From: Sclerotinia nivalis
Taxonomy: Eukaryota; Ascomycota; Leotiomycetes; Helotiales; Sclerotiniaceae
Reading direction: 5' to 3'
Length of the DNA stretch: 64,000 nucleotides
NCBI GenBank assembly: GCA_029531795.1
Contig: JAPEIS010000010.1
Span: 434,001-498,000, forward strand
Numbering within the stretch: position 1 is the first letter of the stretch; the number at the start of each line of letters is the position of its first letter. The position numbers were made by a program, and so were the translations under genes. Under the pieces are notes generated by a model. The model had not been told where the DNA came from. It saw nothing but the letters and a program-made list of their open reading frames with translations, and searched no databases. Shown piece by piece: positions 1 to 10,894 of the stretch.

Positions 1-88
1 CTGCCGTTCTCTGACCCTCCATATAAAATATCCAATACAAAAATCGGTCGCATATGTTCGTAATCATGCTGCATTCGAGCCTCCCGCT

Positions 89-1069
89 TCACATTTCAGA
101 TGAGGTTCTACTTTCACTCATCAATCGCCTTGTGGGAGTAAACCGGTCCTGGGCTGTCACAGCAGCAGCTGGCCTTGCAATGTCGGGTTGTCCGCCTTGG
201 AATGTTTCGGAGTATGTGGGAGGTCCAAGAGGTGGACGTGTTGATGTACTTCGACTCAGCCGCCGTAATTCCACATCTTGATTCGACTCTGCTGTACTTG
301 TAATCGGCGTTGATGTGCCCCCTATAGATGTACGAATCGCCGAATTGCTCGCAGTTGTGGAAGTTGGCCGCGAAAGTTCTGCAGATAGTCTCGACCCCGC
401 GCCCAATGCATCGTGTCTCGCAGTATTACTGTTATTCCCTGGAGTCGCCGCAGTTGGCACGCTAGATGCGCTGTCGGCATTGCAATGATCTTCATTAGAG
501 ATCATCATTGCGATTCCATCTTCACTCCTCAAACTCGGCGGCTTGCCACCCTCCACATAAGCCGGAGGTGCCTCACCACTATCATCCAAACCCTCTTGGC
601 TCTCCCTATGTACACCCATCGTTGCCATCGTCATTCCCATCAGCCTAGATCCCCCTCTCCTGGGTACAAATCTCGTTCTAAAGTCTGTGAAGGCTTGTAC
701 ATCGCGTGCCAAAGCACTCTGTCCATTATTTCGTAGGAGTTCCGCCTTTTGCTTTTGACGTCGAGTTATATATAGAAGAAGGAAGAAGACGATAACCACG
801 AAGACGGCGACTATCACGAAATAGTAGTTGTAGATATGGCTAGAAGTATCTTCCACGTCCGAGTCGGTATCGGATGGGATCTGGTTAGGGTTTTGCGGAC
901 TGACGTTGTAGCTTTGAGGGGTGTATGATGGAAGGGGATCAGAAGTAACATAAACCGTGGAAATCTGCGCGTAGGACAATTTGGGAAAGATTATCGACAA
1001 TAAGAGGAGAGCTGAAGAGAAAGGCTGGCTGTTGCATTGACAGATATTTCTCTGATATCTTGATGTCAT
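89..1069 (-). CDS. Single-pass membrane protein with two PPxY motifs, hypothetical
   Basis: A 326-residue uninterrupted frame with an ATG start. The N-terminus has a hydrophobic stretch ending in SYAQ (about residues 20-35) that looks like a signal peptide. A short Ser/Pro/Asp-rich outer segment follows, then one strong membrane helix (about residues 82-102) with a basic stop-transfer RRQKQK. The remaining 220 residues are Ser/Thr-rich and probably disordered. They contain two PPxY motifs, PPAY and PPTY, which are docking sites for WW domains of Rsp5/Nedd4 ubiquitin ligases. Signal peptide, one helix and cytosolic PPxY tail is the architecture of yeast Rcr1/Rcr2-type adaptors or cargo, but no sequence homology is claimed. 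The gene ends close to the window's left edge and its neighbour there is unseen. Confidence 0.75.
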   Translation of the reverse strand: MTSRYQRNICQCNSQPFSSALLLLSIIFPKLSYAQISTVYVTSDPLPSYTPQSYNVSPQNPNQIPSDTDSDVEDTSSHIYNYYFVIVAVFVVIVFFLLLYITRRQKQKAELLRNNGQSALARDVQAFTDFRTRFVPRRGGSRLMGMTMATMGVHRESQEGLDDSGEAPPAYVEGGKPPSLRSEDGIAMMISNEDHCNADSASSVPTAATPGNNSNTARHDALGAGSRLSAELSRPTSTTASNSAIRTSIGGTSTPITSTAESNQDVELRRLSRSTSTRPPLGPPTYSETFQGGQPDIARPAAAVTAQDRFTPTRRLMSESRTSSEM

Positions 1070-1526
1070 CTCTGATTGATGAGGTTATTTTGAGTAAGGA
1101 ACCAAGCTGCTTGAGGAGGAATAAATATAGCGGCGCTTAAGATATAGTACTCGTCATCAAAAACCTTCTATTTATTGAACTATTGTATGAACTATTTTCG
1201 GAGAGATCTCAACTAGTAGCAGTAGCAAGGATAATCTTCGCAGCACTTTGTACGAGAACGAGATGAAAATCACAAGCAGGTTGATGAGCAGAGAAAAGTT
1301 GATAAGAATAAGCCTTTGCTTCTTGAAAGTTGAAAGGAATTACCGGTAAGAATAAAAACAATAGAGAAATAATAAGCATATTCAAGCGCGCCAGGATATG
1401 TCATACAATATGTACTCCGCCTACATCCGAGACAGCCCGTGACTAAAATATCATCATGCCTAGAAAGCTTATCTCTAAATGAACCAATCAGAAATAAAGT
1501 ATTGGGACCAGTTCCCGGATAAACGG

Positions 1527-1555
1527 CTCAGCGGGGTTTTCCTCTCTCCGCTGAG
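1527..1555. repeat. Short inverted repeat (8-bp stem)
   Basis: CTCAGCGG at 1527-1534 and its reverse complement CCGCTGAG at 1548-1555 are separated by a 13-nt pyrimidine-rich loop. It could fold as a hairpin in RNA or DNA. No adjacent gene uses it clearly, and chance is possible at this length. Confidence 0.4.
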
Positions 1556-2550
1556 GGGCCGACTTCCATTTAATTGATTGAAGATTACATTTAAAGTATT
1601 CGGAATAGAGTATATACGAACTACCTACGTAGAGTATATATATCTTTGGCTTCAAAGTAAATAAGGATTAGGTAAGAACTAAGAATTAATCTTATCATTT
1701 TTGTTATCAAGAAGGAAGAATTCTGCAAATCACAGTCAAGTGTTATTATTTCAATCCCCCAGGTAGGTAGTTTCAACACACCGCACTTCTTGCTCCAAGC
1801 CAAGCCAAGAATATGTGAAGCGGGTGGATAGCATACAATATTGAGCAATGAGTCAGAGGAGTTCTGGAATGGGCGAAAATAATCCGGCAAAAACAGGCAT
1901 AGCGAAGTTCTGCTGTTGTTCGTCGTGGCGGGGTGCATGCATGAGATTGTGAGGCTGAAGATGGATGACTTTGGAAAGGCGAAGAATGAATGGAAGGGAT
2001 AAGAAGGATGAAAGAGGAGGATGAAGAAAAATAGCATTTTTGAACATTTTACCACGGTCATTGGATCTACCCTAGAACATTGAAATAGGAACATGTACAA
2101 AGAATTTTTTGGTTTCTAACGAAAATACTGTGCTCAATCTTGGTCATCTGTCGAAATATTACAATTGAATCAAATCCACCAGTCATAACAGTTGCAAAGC
2201 CCGAAACTGAATTGGGACTATTATATCGACGAGGCCTTTTCGATGCACATGTCTTGGGTCAGATACGGATCTTGACTTTGCAGCTGTTTTCATTACACTG
2301 TTCAAGTTTCGAAAGGCTAATGACCCAGCTTCTTTCAAAAAAAGTCAGGAGTCAGTCCTCGAAAGTAATTTCATTCTTTCAACATCATTGCTGAAGTCTA
2401 GATGATGACAGACGTCTTCGAAGGCATAGCTTAGTGGAAATCGACTTCGGACTTGGAGACTCCGAACGTGAGAATCTATCGTAATAATAGTTAGAATAAC
2501 CCTCCGACCTTTGGCTGGCTGTACTAACTTTCAAACGCCAGATCAGCCGG

Positions 2551-3020
2551 ATGGACAAAAGAACCCGCTTTTGGATCGACGACAAAATCAAGAACTCCGA
2601 CCTCCAAGCTCAAGACACCGTGGTAGCAGACTTAAGATCGCTGGTATCTTGTGCTCTTCTACACGAGTTAAGACATGCATACACATACAATACTAGCCTG
2701 GACGTTCAACTAATCCATCGCTGTTTACACATTGCCCTCCTTACAGAGCAGATGACGTTTTCCAGAATAGGGATAGATGGGGATAATAAAATGTCATTAC
2801 AAAGGACAAAAATGAAGCACTGGAAAATGTGAACAATTATTGTGAGGATTGTAGCATTTTGGGCTCTATTGGCGGATTACCACTACACCCTGCCTCGGGC
2901 GGAAGAGATGAGCAGAATGCGGGTATAGTTGGTGGGTTGAGGATACAAGATGGGAGACTTTGGAGAGATGCCGACATTACAATTCGGATGAAGAAATTGA
3001 TGAGAGCTTTCAAAGTATAG
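2551..3020 (+). pseudogene. Possible relict or spliced metallopeptidase-like reading frame
   Basis: An open frame from ATG 2551 encodes about 93 residues with ALLHELRHAYT around 2653-2685, containing HELRH, which fits the HExxH zinc-metallopeptidase motif. A second frame, open from about 2790 to 3020, continues in another phase with a Cys-containing segment and SILGSIGGLPL, resembling the region downstream of the metal site in some peptidases. The two frames are offset, so an intron or a frameshift lies between them. No complete gene with start, stop and clean splice sites could be built. HExxH also occurs by chance. It may be a degraded copy of a predicted metallopeptidase or not coding at all. 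Confidence 0.25.
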
Positions 3021-3587
3021 AAAACTGGGATAATATAGCTTTAAGTGACAGGATTATCGAATCAGACGGTAATAATAATCCGCGGCTCCCAGCCCTCGAA
3101 GAATCCATCCATCTTCCTCTATATCGCCTCTTCAATTCGGAATCACATTTTAAGCCGTTGGTTTTAGGTAAATCTACAATTTCTTGAAAGCGAGACATCA
3201 CATCTGCTCCCGAATTTCTCTGATGCGGCGGCACAATATGAGGCTTTCACTTTCGATGTCATCATAAGAAACGATATCTCGTTCTGCAGATGTGGTTTTT
3301 AACCTAGTAGCTTAATATATTTAGATAACCATTAATCAAAGTTTTGTGAATAGATACGTGTGGGCAGTTTTCTTATGATATCAAAGTACATGAAATAGAA
3401 GAATCCACGGGGGCCAACTGAACACACTGATCGACCGAATGATCTAACCTAATTAGATCACCGCCTCGATATATTCAGGGCTCAATCGCCAATATTCAAT
3501 TCGGAAGTACCCTAATAATGGAATTCTGCTGATATGTCGCCTAATTAGGCTTAGACGTTCAGTTGGCCACCCGTAGATTCTTCTAAA

Positions 3588-3651
3588 TTATGTTATACCG
3601 CCTTCGGCAGAACCATTCCACTAGTGGCAGAACAAAGGCGGTATAACATAA
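3588..3651. repeat. 64-bp element with perfect 17-bp terminal inverted repeats
   Basis: TTATGTTATACCGCCTT at 3588-3604 is exactly the reverse complement of AAGGCGGTATAACATAA at 3635-3651. The 30-bp centre contains a second palindrome, CCACTAGTGG, at 3617-3626. The whole can form a cruciform or RNA hairpin. It lies about 100 bp upstream of the TFB5 start codon. The size and symmetry suggest a very short MITE-like remnant or a regulatory hairpin. No clear target-site duplication is visible. Confidence 0.75.
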
Positions 3652-3747
3652 CTTATTCCCCATCAATTCTACACATGAAAATCACGAGAGTTCAAGGATT
3701 AAGCATTCTGAGAAGCCAAAACAAGAGGAACGGTCTATAAATTCATT

Positions 3748-4218
3748 ATGCCACGAGCTATCAGAGGTATGTATTTTTACGATATCTTAACGATATATTT
3801 CCCTTGCTCCACAACCTGAACCCTTGGCCACAAACAGCGTGCTAGCCAATGTCCCAGAACACTTCAGAGAATACATAGACAAATGTCACAAGTGTGCATT
3901 TCATTTGCCTAGTAGAAAGTCTCTTGGGTCATACGCATGTATTATTCTAACAAAAACCAAGGTGTCCTCGTGGAATGCGATCCATCTATCAAATCCATCA
4001 TTGTCAAAATAGATGCCGATTCATCGCATGCGTATATTGTCGAGGATTTAGATGATGAAACTTTGGTCATCAAAGAGAATATGTTGGGGATGTTGAAGGC
4101 GCGTCTGGAAGATGTATGTATTCTTACTTACACGTTTATGGTTAATTTGCTATGGCTGACTTGGGATCTATAGGCGCTTAAGGAGACGCAGGTTTTGGAT
4201 GATTCGGGGTCTGAGTAG
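3748..4218 (+). CDS. TFB5: TFIIH core subunit Tfb5 (p8/TTDA/GTF2H5 family)
   Basis: Exons: 3748-3766, 3962-4113, 4174-4218, giving 71 residues, the usual family length. The protein begins MPRAIRGVLVECDPSIKS and contains the family's core, VKIDADSSHAYIVEDLDD followed by the VIKEN segment, and ends in an acidic tail. Tfb5 is the smallest subunit of the TFIIH core. It binds and stabilises Tfb2/p52 and supports nucleotide excision repair and RNA polymerase II initiation in the nucleus. Introns have standard donors (GTATGT) and AG acceptors. The first intron is long for so small a gene (195 nt) and splits codon 7. The exact join restores the conserved G-V-L-V-E-C-D, which supports the model. Confidence 0.93.
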
Positions 4219-4650
4219 TGGAGAGAATCACATGGGATAAAGGCACTGGGGTTAAACTGGGGTTTATGGCGTTCAAGATGATTGGATCGGGGGACATGCT
4301 CTCAGCCTCTGGGGTATGGAGTATTTCAGGCATCAACATTAAGCTTCATTGACTTCACAACGAAATTCACAAATGTTAGCCCTCTTCCTTGGAAAAGCCT
4401 CGGATGGCCAATGTGTATTGATATTGTCATTTGAGACGCTTCGACTGTCTCCATTTGATACTTGAGAGAGTCCATGCCGACTTTCCCGAATAACATGGAA
4501 TAGACGGAATACTGTGACCACTACATAAAACCACATACGCCTGTTCTCCTCCCACATTTGCCACGATCTGGAGTGTAATATTGTACATCTCCATTCGTCT
4601 ATGGGCTGCAATGCCAGCATGTTCTATGATACAATCTACATTTCATCCTT
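4219..4650. other. Intergenic between convergent TFB5 and uL16m
   Basis: These 432 bases hold the 3' ends of two convergent genes. A 93-residue minus-strand frame at 4339-4620 shows no recognisable domain and is treated as non-coding. Confidence 0.6.
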
Positions 4651-5524
4651 CTACGCATCCGGTGAGGTCGATGTAGACACACTAGAAGGTGTAGTTCCTG
4701 CAGTAGAACCGACAGGTATCGAGTCTAATGGTATCTTTCTCCTTGGTCTCTTTAACTCCTCCATAGTAATTCCATCTAGCTTCGTAATTCCAACAACCGG
4801 AGGATCTCCCTTCTTGACAAACTCATATTGACCTAAAATCATTCAAATCAGTATGTGAGAACGATGTGAAGATCGTGGTTACTGACCTGGCATCTTGTTG
4901 CCTGCTAATCTAAATGCATCTCTTGCTACCTGTTCGTGCACATCTCCCTTCAACTCGAAGATAATCTTGCTCACGGCAATTCTCGAAGCCCAGTGATCAA
5001 AGGAACCCTTTCCTTTACCTTGACGAACCTATTAAGCAATTAAATCCCATCCATATCATCTTCAATAGATTCCTAGTCCATATGCTTACCTCATTACCAC
5101 TGCTGTACACACCAATTTGAGCAGCAACTCTCTTGTATAATCGATATCTCATACCCTTTAGTCTAACCTTAATAGCATCCTCTCCAACCTTCAATTGCTG
5201 CGCACTAACACGGCGATGATGATCGCACATTCGCAAACCATATTCACCCCAAACTAAAGTCGTACCTCTGGCTGATCCTCCTGTCGGTACACGAGGTCTA
5301 CCCTTCCGCGATCTCTTCTTTTCTGGTAAAGTAGGCAGAAGCCAATTGCCTGAATTAACGGCTGTGCTAGAAAACGGGCGGCGGGGTTGAGGGGAAGTGT
5401 GGTTCGAAGGTGTGGAGAAGGCTGAGGCTTGAGCTAAAATGGGACCAAGAGGTCGAGCTGTCTTGGAGGCTAATGAAAGCCTTCCAAATTGAGCCGTGAA
5501 GCTCTGCAGACTTTGAGGCTTCAT
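4651..5524 (-). CDS. MRPL16: Mitochondrial large-subunit ribosomal protein uL16m (MRPL16)
   Basis: Exons (minus strand): 5524-5090, 5028-4887, 4832-4651, 252 residues. The first 50 or so residues are Ser/Arg/Ala-rich with few acidic residues, as in a mitochondrial targeting peptide. The ribosomal L16 domain follows: [51 protein letters not shown], then across intron 1 [20 protein letters not shown], the conserved glycine-rich loop, and the end of the domain with [21 protein letters not shown]. The protein binds the mitochondrial 21S/23S-type rRNA near the peptidyl-transferase centre and the A-site tRNA. A 60-residue C-terminal Ser/Thr/Pro-rich extension is not part of the bacterial protein. 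The gene is divergent from RFC1, with 302 bp between start codons. Confidence 0.95.
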
Positions 5525-5826
5525 GGTGGATGGTTGTGGACGTTATTGTCGACCAACTCTAGAGAAATCTTGGATCTCATATTCGATGTTCAATAAGTGA
5601 ACCTAAGATTTAAGGCTGCAACATTTTTGGGAGAAAATCAATCTAAAGTGGCAACGCGTTACTTCCGCGTCGGGTCGCGTATTCACGTACCGCAGGTAAC
5701 CTTATCAAAAAGATCCAAGCTAATTTCACAACACCGTTTTCTTCTTGCAATTGCTTCTATCGACTATTTATTTTTTCGTTGAACTCGTGGTATTCTCACA
5801 GAGAATTACCACTGCATCTTCCCAGT
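5525..5826. promoter_or_regulatory. Divergent promoter region of MRPL16 and RFC1
   Basis: The 302-bp gap serves two start codons facing away from each other. Its middle is rich in CGCG: an exact MluI cell-cycle box, then CGCGT-type repeats at about 5666-5680. A pyrimidine-rich stretch precedes the RFC1 ATG. Confidence 0.6.
5654..5659. promoter_or_regulatory. MluI cell-cycle box (ACGCGT)
   Basis: An exact palindromic ACGCGT lies 168 bp upstream of the RFC1 ATG, followed within 25 bp by two further CGCGT-like words. In yeasts this motif is bound by MBF (Mbp1/Swi6) and drives G1/S expression of replication genes, and RFC1 is a fitting target. Binding here is inferred. Confidence 0.5.
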
Positions 5827-8800
5827 ATGCCTGCGGATATTAGAAGCTTCTTTGGAGGTAAACCTGGAACCTCTACCTCTACACCTATTCGAGGAAAGGA
5901 AAACAAGGAGGAAGATTCCAAGAAAAAGAAGAGCAGTAAGTTTGTCAGGCAGCTTGGTTTGTCGCATCATACTGATAGGATCTAGAAAGCCGTAAAATCA
6001 TCGAAGATAGCGATGATGATGAAGAACCAGTGTATGAATTACCAAATAATCTTGCACAGCACATACTAAAGTCCCCAGGACAAAAAAGCCCGAGCCGAAA
6101 AGAGCTGCGCCTAAAAAATCAATGTATGATTTATCCAATTTCTTCCTCTTCTGCATTATTAACCTAGCAATTTAGAAAAAATGAAGAGCCTGAAGGAAAG
6201 GAAACAACCGCGGATGACTTCTTTGCTTCGAGCAGCAAACCCAAGGCCAAACCGGCAAAATCAACCCCCATCAAAGCAAAACAACCACCACCCGAGACGA
6301 ATGGCCGATCATCTGCTCGAAAGAAGGCACCTACAATCTATCAAGAAATTAAAGACGAGGACGACTTCGACGAGGACGATGATATATTTGCAGCAGATGT
6401 GAAAAAAGCAGGCAAGCGCAAGGATGATGGTTATGTCGAAGATGATAGCGATGACGAGGTGCTACCAAAACCCAAGAGAGTTGTGTCGAAGTCGAAGCCT
6501 GCACCAGCCAAAAAGGACAAAGATGTTGAAATGAAGGATGTGGGCGACGACGACGTTTTTATTGTGCCTGATGATGATGAGGATGATGATATGATGATAA
6601 TTGAAAAGCTCGGAAAGAACTCTGCTGCGAATGGTAAGAAGCGTAAATCTATTGATTTGGAATCCGATGACGAGAAGGATATCCCACCTAAAAAGTCGAC
6701 CAAAAGCAAAAGCTCAAAGCCACCTCCGGCAAAGAAACCTCGTGCTCCCCCAAAGAAAGCATCTGCTCCAGAGAGCTCGACTATACAAGCAATCCTGGAC
6801 AGCATTCCAACCGTTCGAGCCCCAACCCCTCCACCGAAAGATGACAGTGTCAAATTTAATTGGCGCGCTGGTGGAGGTGGTAATTCTGCCGCTCCACCGG
6901 CTGCAGGTTGCGCGGAGATTCCTGAAGGTGCAGAGAATTGTTTGGCAGGTTTGACATTCGTTTTCACGGGAGTACTCAACACAATTTCAAGAGATGAGGG
7001 AATTGAGCTCGTCAAGCGGTATGGGGGTAAAATCACTGGTGCGCCAAGTGGCAAAACAAATTATGTTGTACTTGGAACCGATGCTGGCCCGAGTAAACTC
7101 AGAAAGATAAAGGACTTAAAGATCAAAACCGTTGATGAAGAAGGGCTCTTCGCCATTATCAAAGCCATGCCTCCTAACGGTGGCGACGGCAAGGCTGCGG
7201 AGAAGAATAACGAGAAGAAAGCAGCTGAAGAAAGGAAGATTCGAGAAGACGCCGAGGAGATGGACAGAGAGGAGCGAAGAAAAGCTGCAGAAGCGGAGAA
7301 AGCGGAGAAGGAGGCTCAAAGGCTTGCTGCAGCAAAAGGAAAATCTTCTATACCAGCAGCTCCCCGCAAAGCAGTGGTTCCAACTTCATCACAATTGTGG
7401 ACCACCAAGTATGCGCCAACGCAAATGAACCAAATCTGTGGCAACAAAGGTCAAGTTGAGAAGATTCAGTCTTGGCTTAAGGGTTGGCCAAATGCTCATA
7501 AGTACAATTTCCAGAAGAGGGGTGCAGATGGACTCGGAGGCTACAGAGCCATTATTATCCATGGTCCACCCGGTATCGGAAAAACTACTGCGGCACATTT
7601 GGCTGCCAAACTTGCTGGTTACGATATTCTGGAGAGAAACGCTAGTGATGTCAGAAGCAAGAAACTTGTTGAAACAGGGTTGAGTGAAGTACTGAACAAC
7701 ACCTCGGTTCTGGGTTACTTCGCAGGCGATGGGAAGAACGTCGATAAGACTAAGAAGAAGATAGTCCTAATCATGGATGAAGTCGATGGTATGTCATCTG
7801 GAGATCGAGGTGGTGTGGGGGCTCTCGCAAAAATCTGCAAAACGACCGATATTCCCATGATATTGATCTGTAACGACCGCAGGCTTCCGAAAATGAAGCC
7901 ATTCGATTTTGTGACATTTGATATGCCATTCAAGAGACCTACCGTTGATATGGTCCGTTCACGTATTGCTACTATCTGTCATCGAGAAGGCATAAAACTC
8001 CCTGTTCAAGTCATCGATGCCCTCATCGAAGGAAGCAACAAGGATATCAGACAAATTATTAACATGATATCCACTGTTAAGCTTGATCAAACAGCCATGG
8101 ACTTCGACCAGGGAAAGGAAATGTCAAAGGCATGGGAAAAGCATGTTGTTCTCAAGCCATGGGACATAACCCATCAACTCCTCGGCGGACATATGTTTGC
8201 TCCCAGTAGTAAATCTACCTTGAACGATAAAATTGAGCTTTACTTCAATGACCACGAGTTCACGCCGCTGATGATCCAGGAAAATTACCTAAACACCAAA
8301 CCGCAATTAGCTAATAGTGCAGATACATCCAGAGAGCACAGGCTAAAGGTGTTACAACTCGTAGACCAAGCCGCAGAGAGCATCAGCGATGGTGACCTAG
8401 TTGATCGAATGATTCACGGATCCCAACAACAATGGTCTCTTATGCCTACTCACGCAGTCTTCAGTACAGTTCGACCAGCAAGCTTTATATCTGGTACAAT
8501 GACCGGAAGAACCAACTTTACATCTTGGCTTGGTAATAATAGCAAGCACGGAAAACTCTCTCGTTATGTGAAGGAAATCCAATCACACATGCGACTGCGG
8601 TCTTCTGGAGATCGTCATGAAATTCGTCAACAATATCTACCAGTTCTCTGGGATAAACTCATTCGTCGACTTGAGGTTGAGGGCAGGGACTCCGTGGAAG
8701 ATGTTATTGATCTCATGGATAGTTATTTCTTAACTAGGGAGGACTGGGACTATATTTTCGAACTCGGTGTTGGAGAACAAGACATGGAGGGTGTCAAATT

Positions 8801-9215
8801 GGAAACCCAAACAAAAGCCAATTTCACAAGATCGTAAGTTCCCTAATTTTCGTTTTCAAATGTAACAACACTAATAAATCAAAGCTACAACGCACGCTCC
8901 CACCCCGTTCCCTTCATGAAAGCAAGCAACGTCTTCCAACCCACCAAAGTCGCCGCCGCGAAACCGGATCTGGAAGAAGCATTCGAGGAAGAAGATGAAG
9001 GTGAAGTGATCTCGGAACCAAACGATGACGAAGAGGCCGATTTGAAGAAGGATAAATATATTAAGCAACCTAAGAAGAAGCCGGCCAAGAAGCCAGCGAA
9101 AAAGAAGGCTAAGAGTAACGAGGATGATAGCATGATCGATGATGAGGAAGAGGAAGAAGAGATTCCAAAGAAAAAGAAGAAGGCAAGTGCTAGCGCGAAG
9201 AAGGGAAATAAATAA
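5827..9215 (+). CDS. RFC1: Replication factor C large subunit Rfc1
   Basis: Exons: 5827-5935, 5986-6031, 6079-6123, 6176-8833, 8885-9215, encoding 1062 residues. The N-terminus ADIRSFFGG has the I-x-x-F-F core of a PCNA-binding motif. A long acidic/lysine-rich linker precedes a BRCT domain (about residues 320-400, GLTFVFTGVL and KRYGGKITG). The AAA+ module has Walker A GPPGIGKTTAA (about 528-538) and Walker B LIMDEVDGM (about 597-605). The RFC1-specific C-terminal domain follows, ending in a Lys/Glu-rich tail with likely nuclear localisation signals. The protein is the large subunit of the pentameric clamp loader that opens PCNA and places it on primer-template junctions. The three small 5' introns are model-derived; their phases agree with the fixed downstream frame. 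Regulation by an upstream MluI box is likely. Confidence 0.96.
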
Positions 9216-9678
9216 ATGAATAGGTGGGTGGGTGGATTTTGAGGAAGAATTTTTGATCCATCTTAGAGGATGGCGAGGAGAGGAGATGATATTTGCAAGG
9301 CAGATTTTGGTGGTGTATGATTATTGAATCTGTATCATTGTATTTGGAGGATGTGAAAGCGAATTGCGGATCATGAAGAGATGCAATGCAACCTGGAGTC
9401 CAAATGGAGAAGCTATCTTGCTAAGTTTATTTGTACCTTCTTGCACATATTTAGGTAGTTTTTGGCACTGATGCCAAATGATATATGAAACAGACAATAC
9501 CCTAAATCTTCTTGATTTCATTCGTTGCTATCTCTAAATTGTTTTGTGTATGTAGGAAAATCACGAGGACGTGTAGTATATATATTTATAAGACATCGCT
9601 ATCTAGCATCTTCGAATGCTCACCACCATCTATGTTACCTCTATATCTCCCCAACAGCTTAGTCTTTCCATCTAAAGT
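9216..9678. other. Intergenic, convergent 3' ends
   Basis: 463 bp between the stops of RFC1 (+) and the aldo-keto reductase (-). It is AT-rich and no gene is seen. Confidence 0.6.
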
Positions 9679-10894
9679 CTAAACATACCTCTTCTGCAAC
9701 GCCTCGGGTTTATTCTCCAAAATCTCATCAATCTCCTTCATAATCTCCGGAGTCAATTTCTCTCTGATCTTTAAGGCCCTGACACTCTCAAACACCTGCT
9801 CCGGTTTACTAGCCCCGGTAATCGCACTACTAACCCTCTCATTCTTCAACACCCAACTCATGGCTAAGTTCGCCATGCTAATCCCCAATTTCTCCGCGAC
9901 CGGCATGAGTTTTTCCACGGTGGCAATGTCCGCTCGCCAGGAATCGTCGCCGCTTTTGGCTTTCATGCGTGCGGCGAAGTTGTCTTGAGAGGTGCCGAGA
10001 CGGGAATCGGACGGGATGCCGGAATTGTATTTTCCGGTTAGGAAGCCGAATTTGAGGGGGGAGAAGGTGGTTAGGCCAAGACCGAATTGGTCGTAGAGGG
10101 GGAGGAATTCGCCTTCGACTTTTTGACGGGAGAGGAGGTTGTATTGGGGTTGTTCCATTAGGGGGGCGATGAGGTTAAGGCGTTGGGCGACGGCGTGGGC
10201 GGAGGCGATTTCGGCGGCGGTCCACTAATGGTGGTGGGGGTTAGTTTATGGGGATGGGAATGGAGAGGTGATCGGTGGGGCTTACTTCGGAGGTTCCCCA
10301 GTAGAATGCTTTACCGGTGTTGATGAGATGGTTGAATGCTCGGACGGTTTCTTCCATCGGACAAGCGCGGTCGGGCCGGTGGGCATAGATGAGGTCTACA
10401 TAGTCGAGTTGAAGACGTTCGAGAGCGAGATGGGTACCTTCGATGATACGTTTACGGGAGAGACCAAGGTTGTTGGCGATTTTCTCGCCGTTAGCTTGAC
10501 CCCAGTATATCTATTTTGCATTTCGTTAGTGTGTGTGGTGAGAATGTAGGGATGTGGGGTGAGATTTACTTTTGTAGAGATAACCAGATCATTCCTTTTC
10601 CAGCCAAATTTCTTGATGGCTTCACCCATCACCCTTTCGGATTCACCACCTGCGTAACCCTCGGCGCAATCGAAGAAATTGATTCCAGCATCATAGGCGG
10701 CTTTCATGCATGCGAATGTGTTTTCTAATGTATGTTAATCCTGCAATTGACCCAAAGAAGATGGAAACTATACCATTTTCAACATGGCCACCATATGTAA
10801 GCCAGCCCCCGAGAGAGATGGCGGATACCTGGAGACCAGATGGGCCTAGGTATCTGTATTCCATCTCTGGGAGACCTTCTGGAACTGGCACCAT
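9679..10894 (-). CDS. Aldo-keto reductase, voltage-gated K+ channel beta-subunit type (AKR6-like)
   Basis: Exons (minus strand): 10894-10774, 10724-10570, 10510-10286, 10224-9679, 348 residues. Family landmarks are [19 protein letters not shown] at the start, [19 protein letters not shown], the [10 protein letters not shown] segment carrying the catalytic Tyr, VISTK with the catalytic Lys, [29 protein letters not shown] with the active-site His region, and MEQPQYNLL. The C-terminal half has the NADPH-binding segments [12 protein letters not shown] and [12 protein letters not shown]. Proteins of this group reduce aldehydes or ketones with NADPH in the cytosol, and animal members also bind Shaker-type channels. 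The fungal substrate is not predictable from sequence. All four splice joins restore conserved text, for example GHVEN-ENTFAC and VISTK-IYWGQ. Confidence 0.93.

Larger units (their letters stand above)
1070..3747. other. Intergenic, AT-rich, no confident gene
   Basis: About 2.7 kb between the PPxY membrane protein and Tfb5. Long frames on the minus strand at 1621-2100 are low-complexity (Phe/Ser/Leu-rich) and look non-coding. It holds a small inverted repeat (1527-1555), a possible relict coding region (2551-3020) and a 64-bp terminal-inverted-repeat hairpin (3588-3651), listed separately. Confidence 0.5.

Noticed and set aside
1621..2100. Minus-strand 159-codon frame
   Set aside because: Phe/Ser/Leu-rich, AT-driven composition, no domain, and another overlapping frame of similar quality.
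10268..10728. Plus-strand frames opposite the aldo-keto reductase
   Set aside because: They are antisense shadows of conserved reductase exons on the minus strand.
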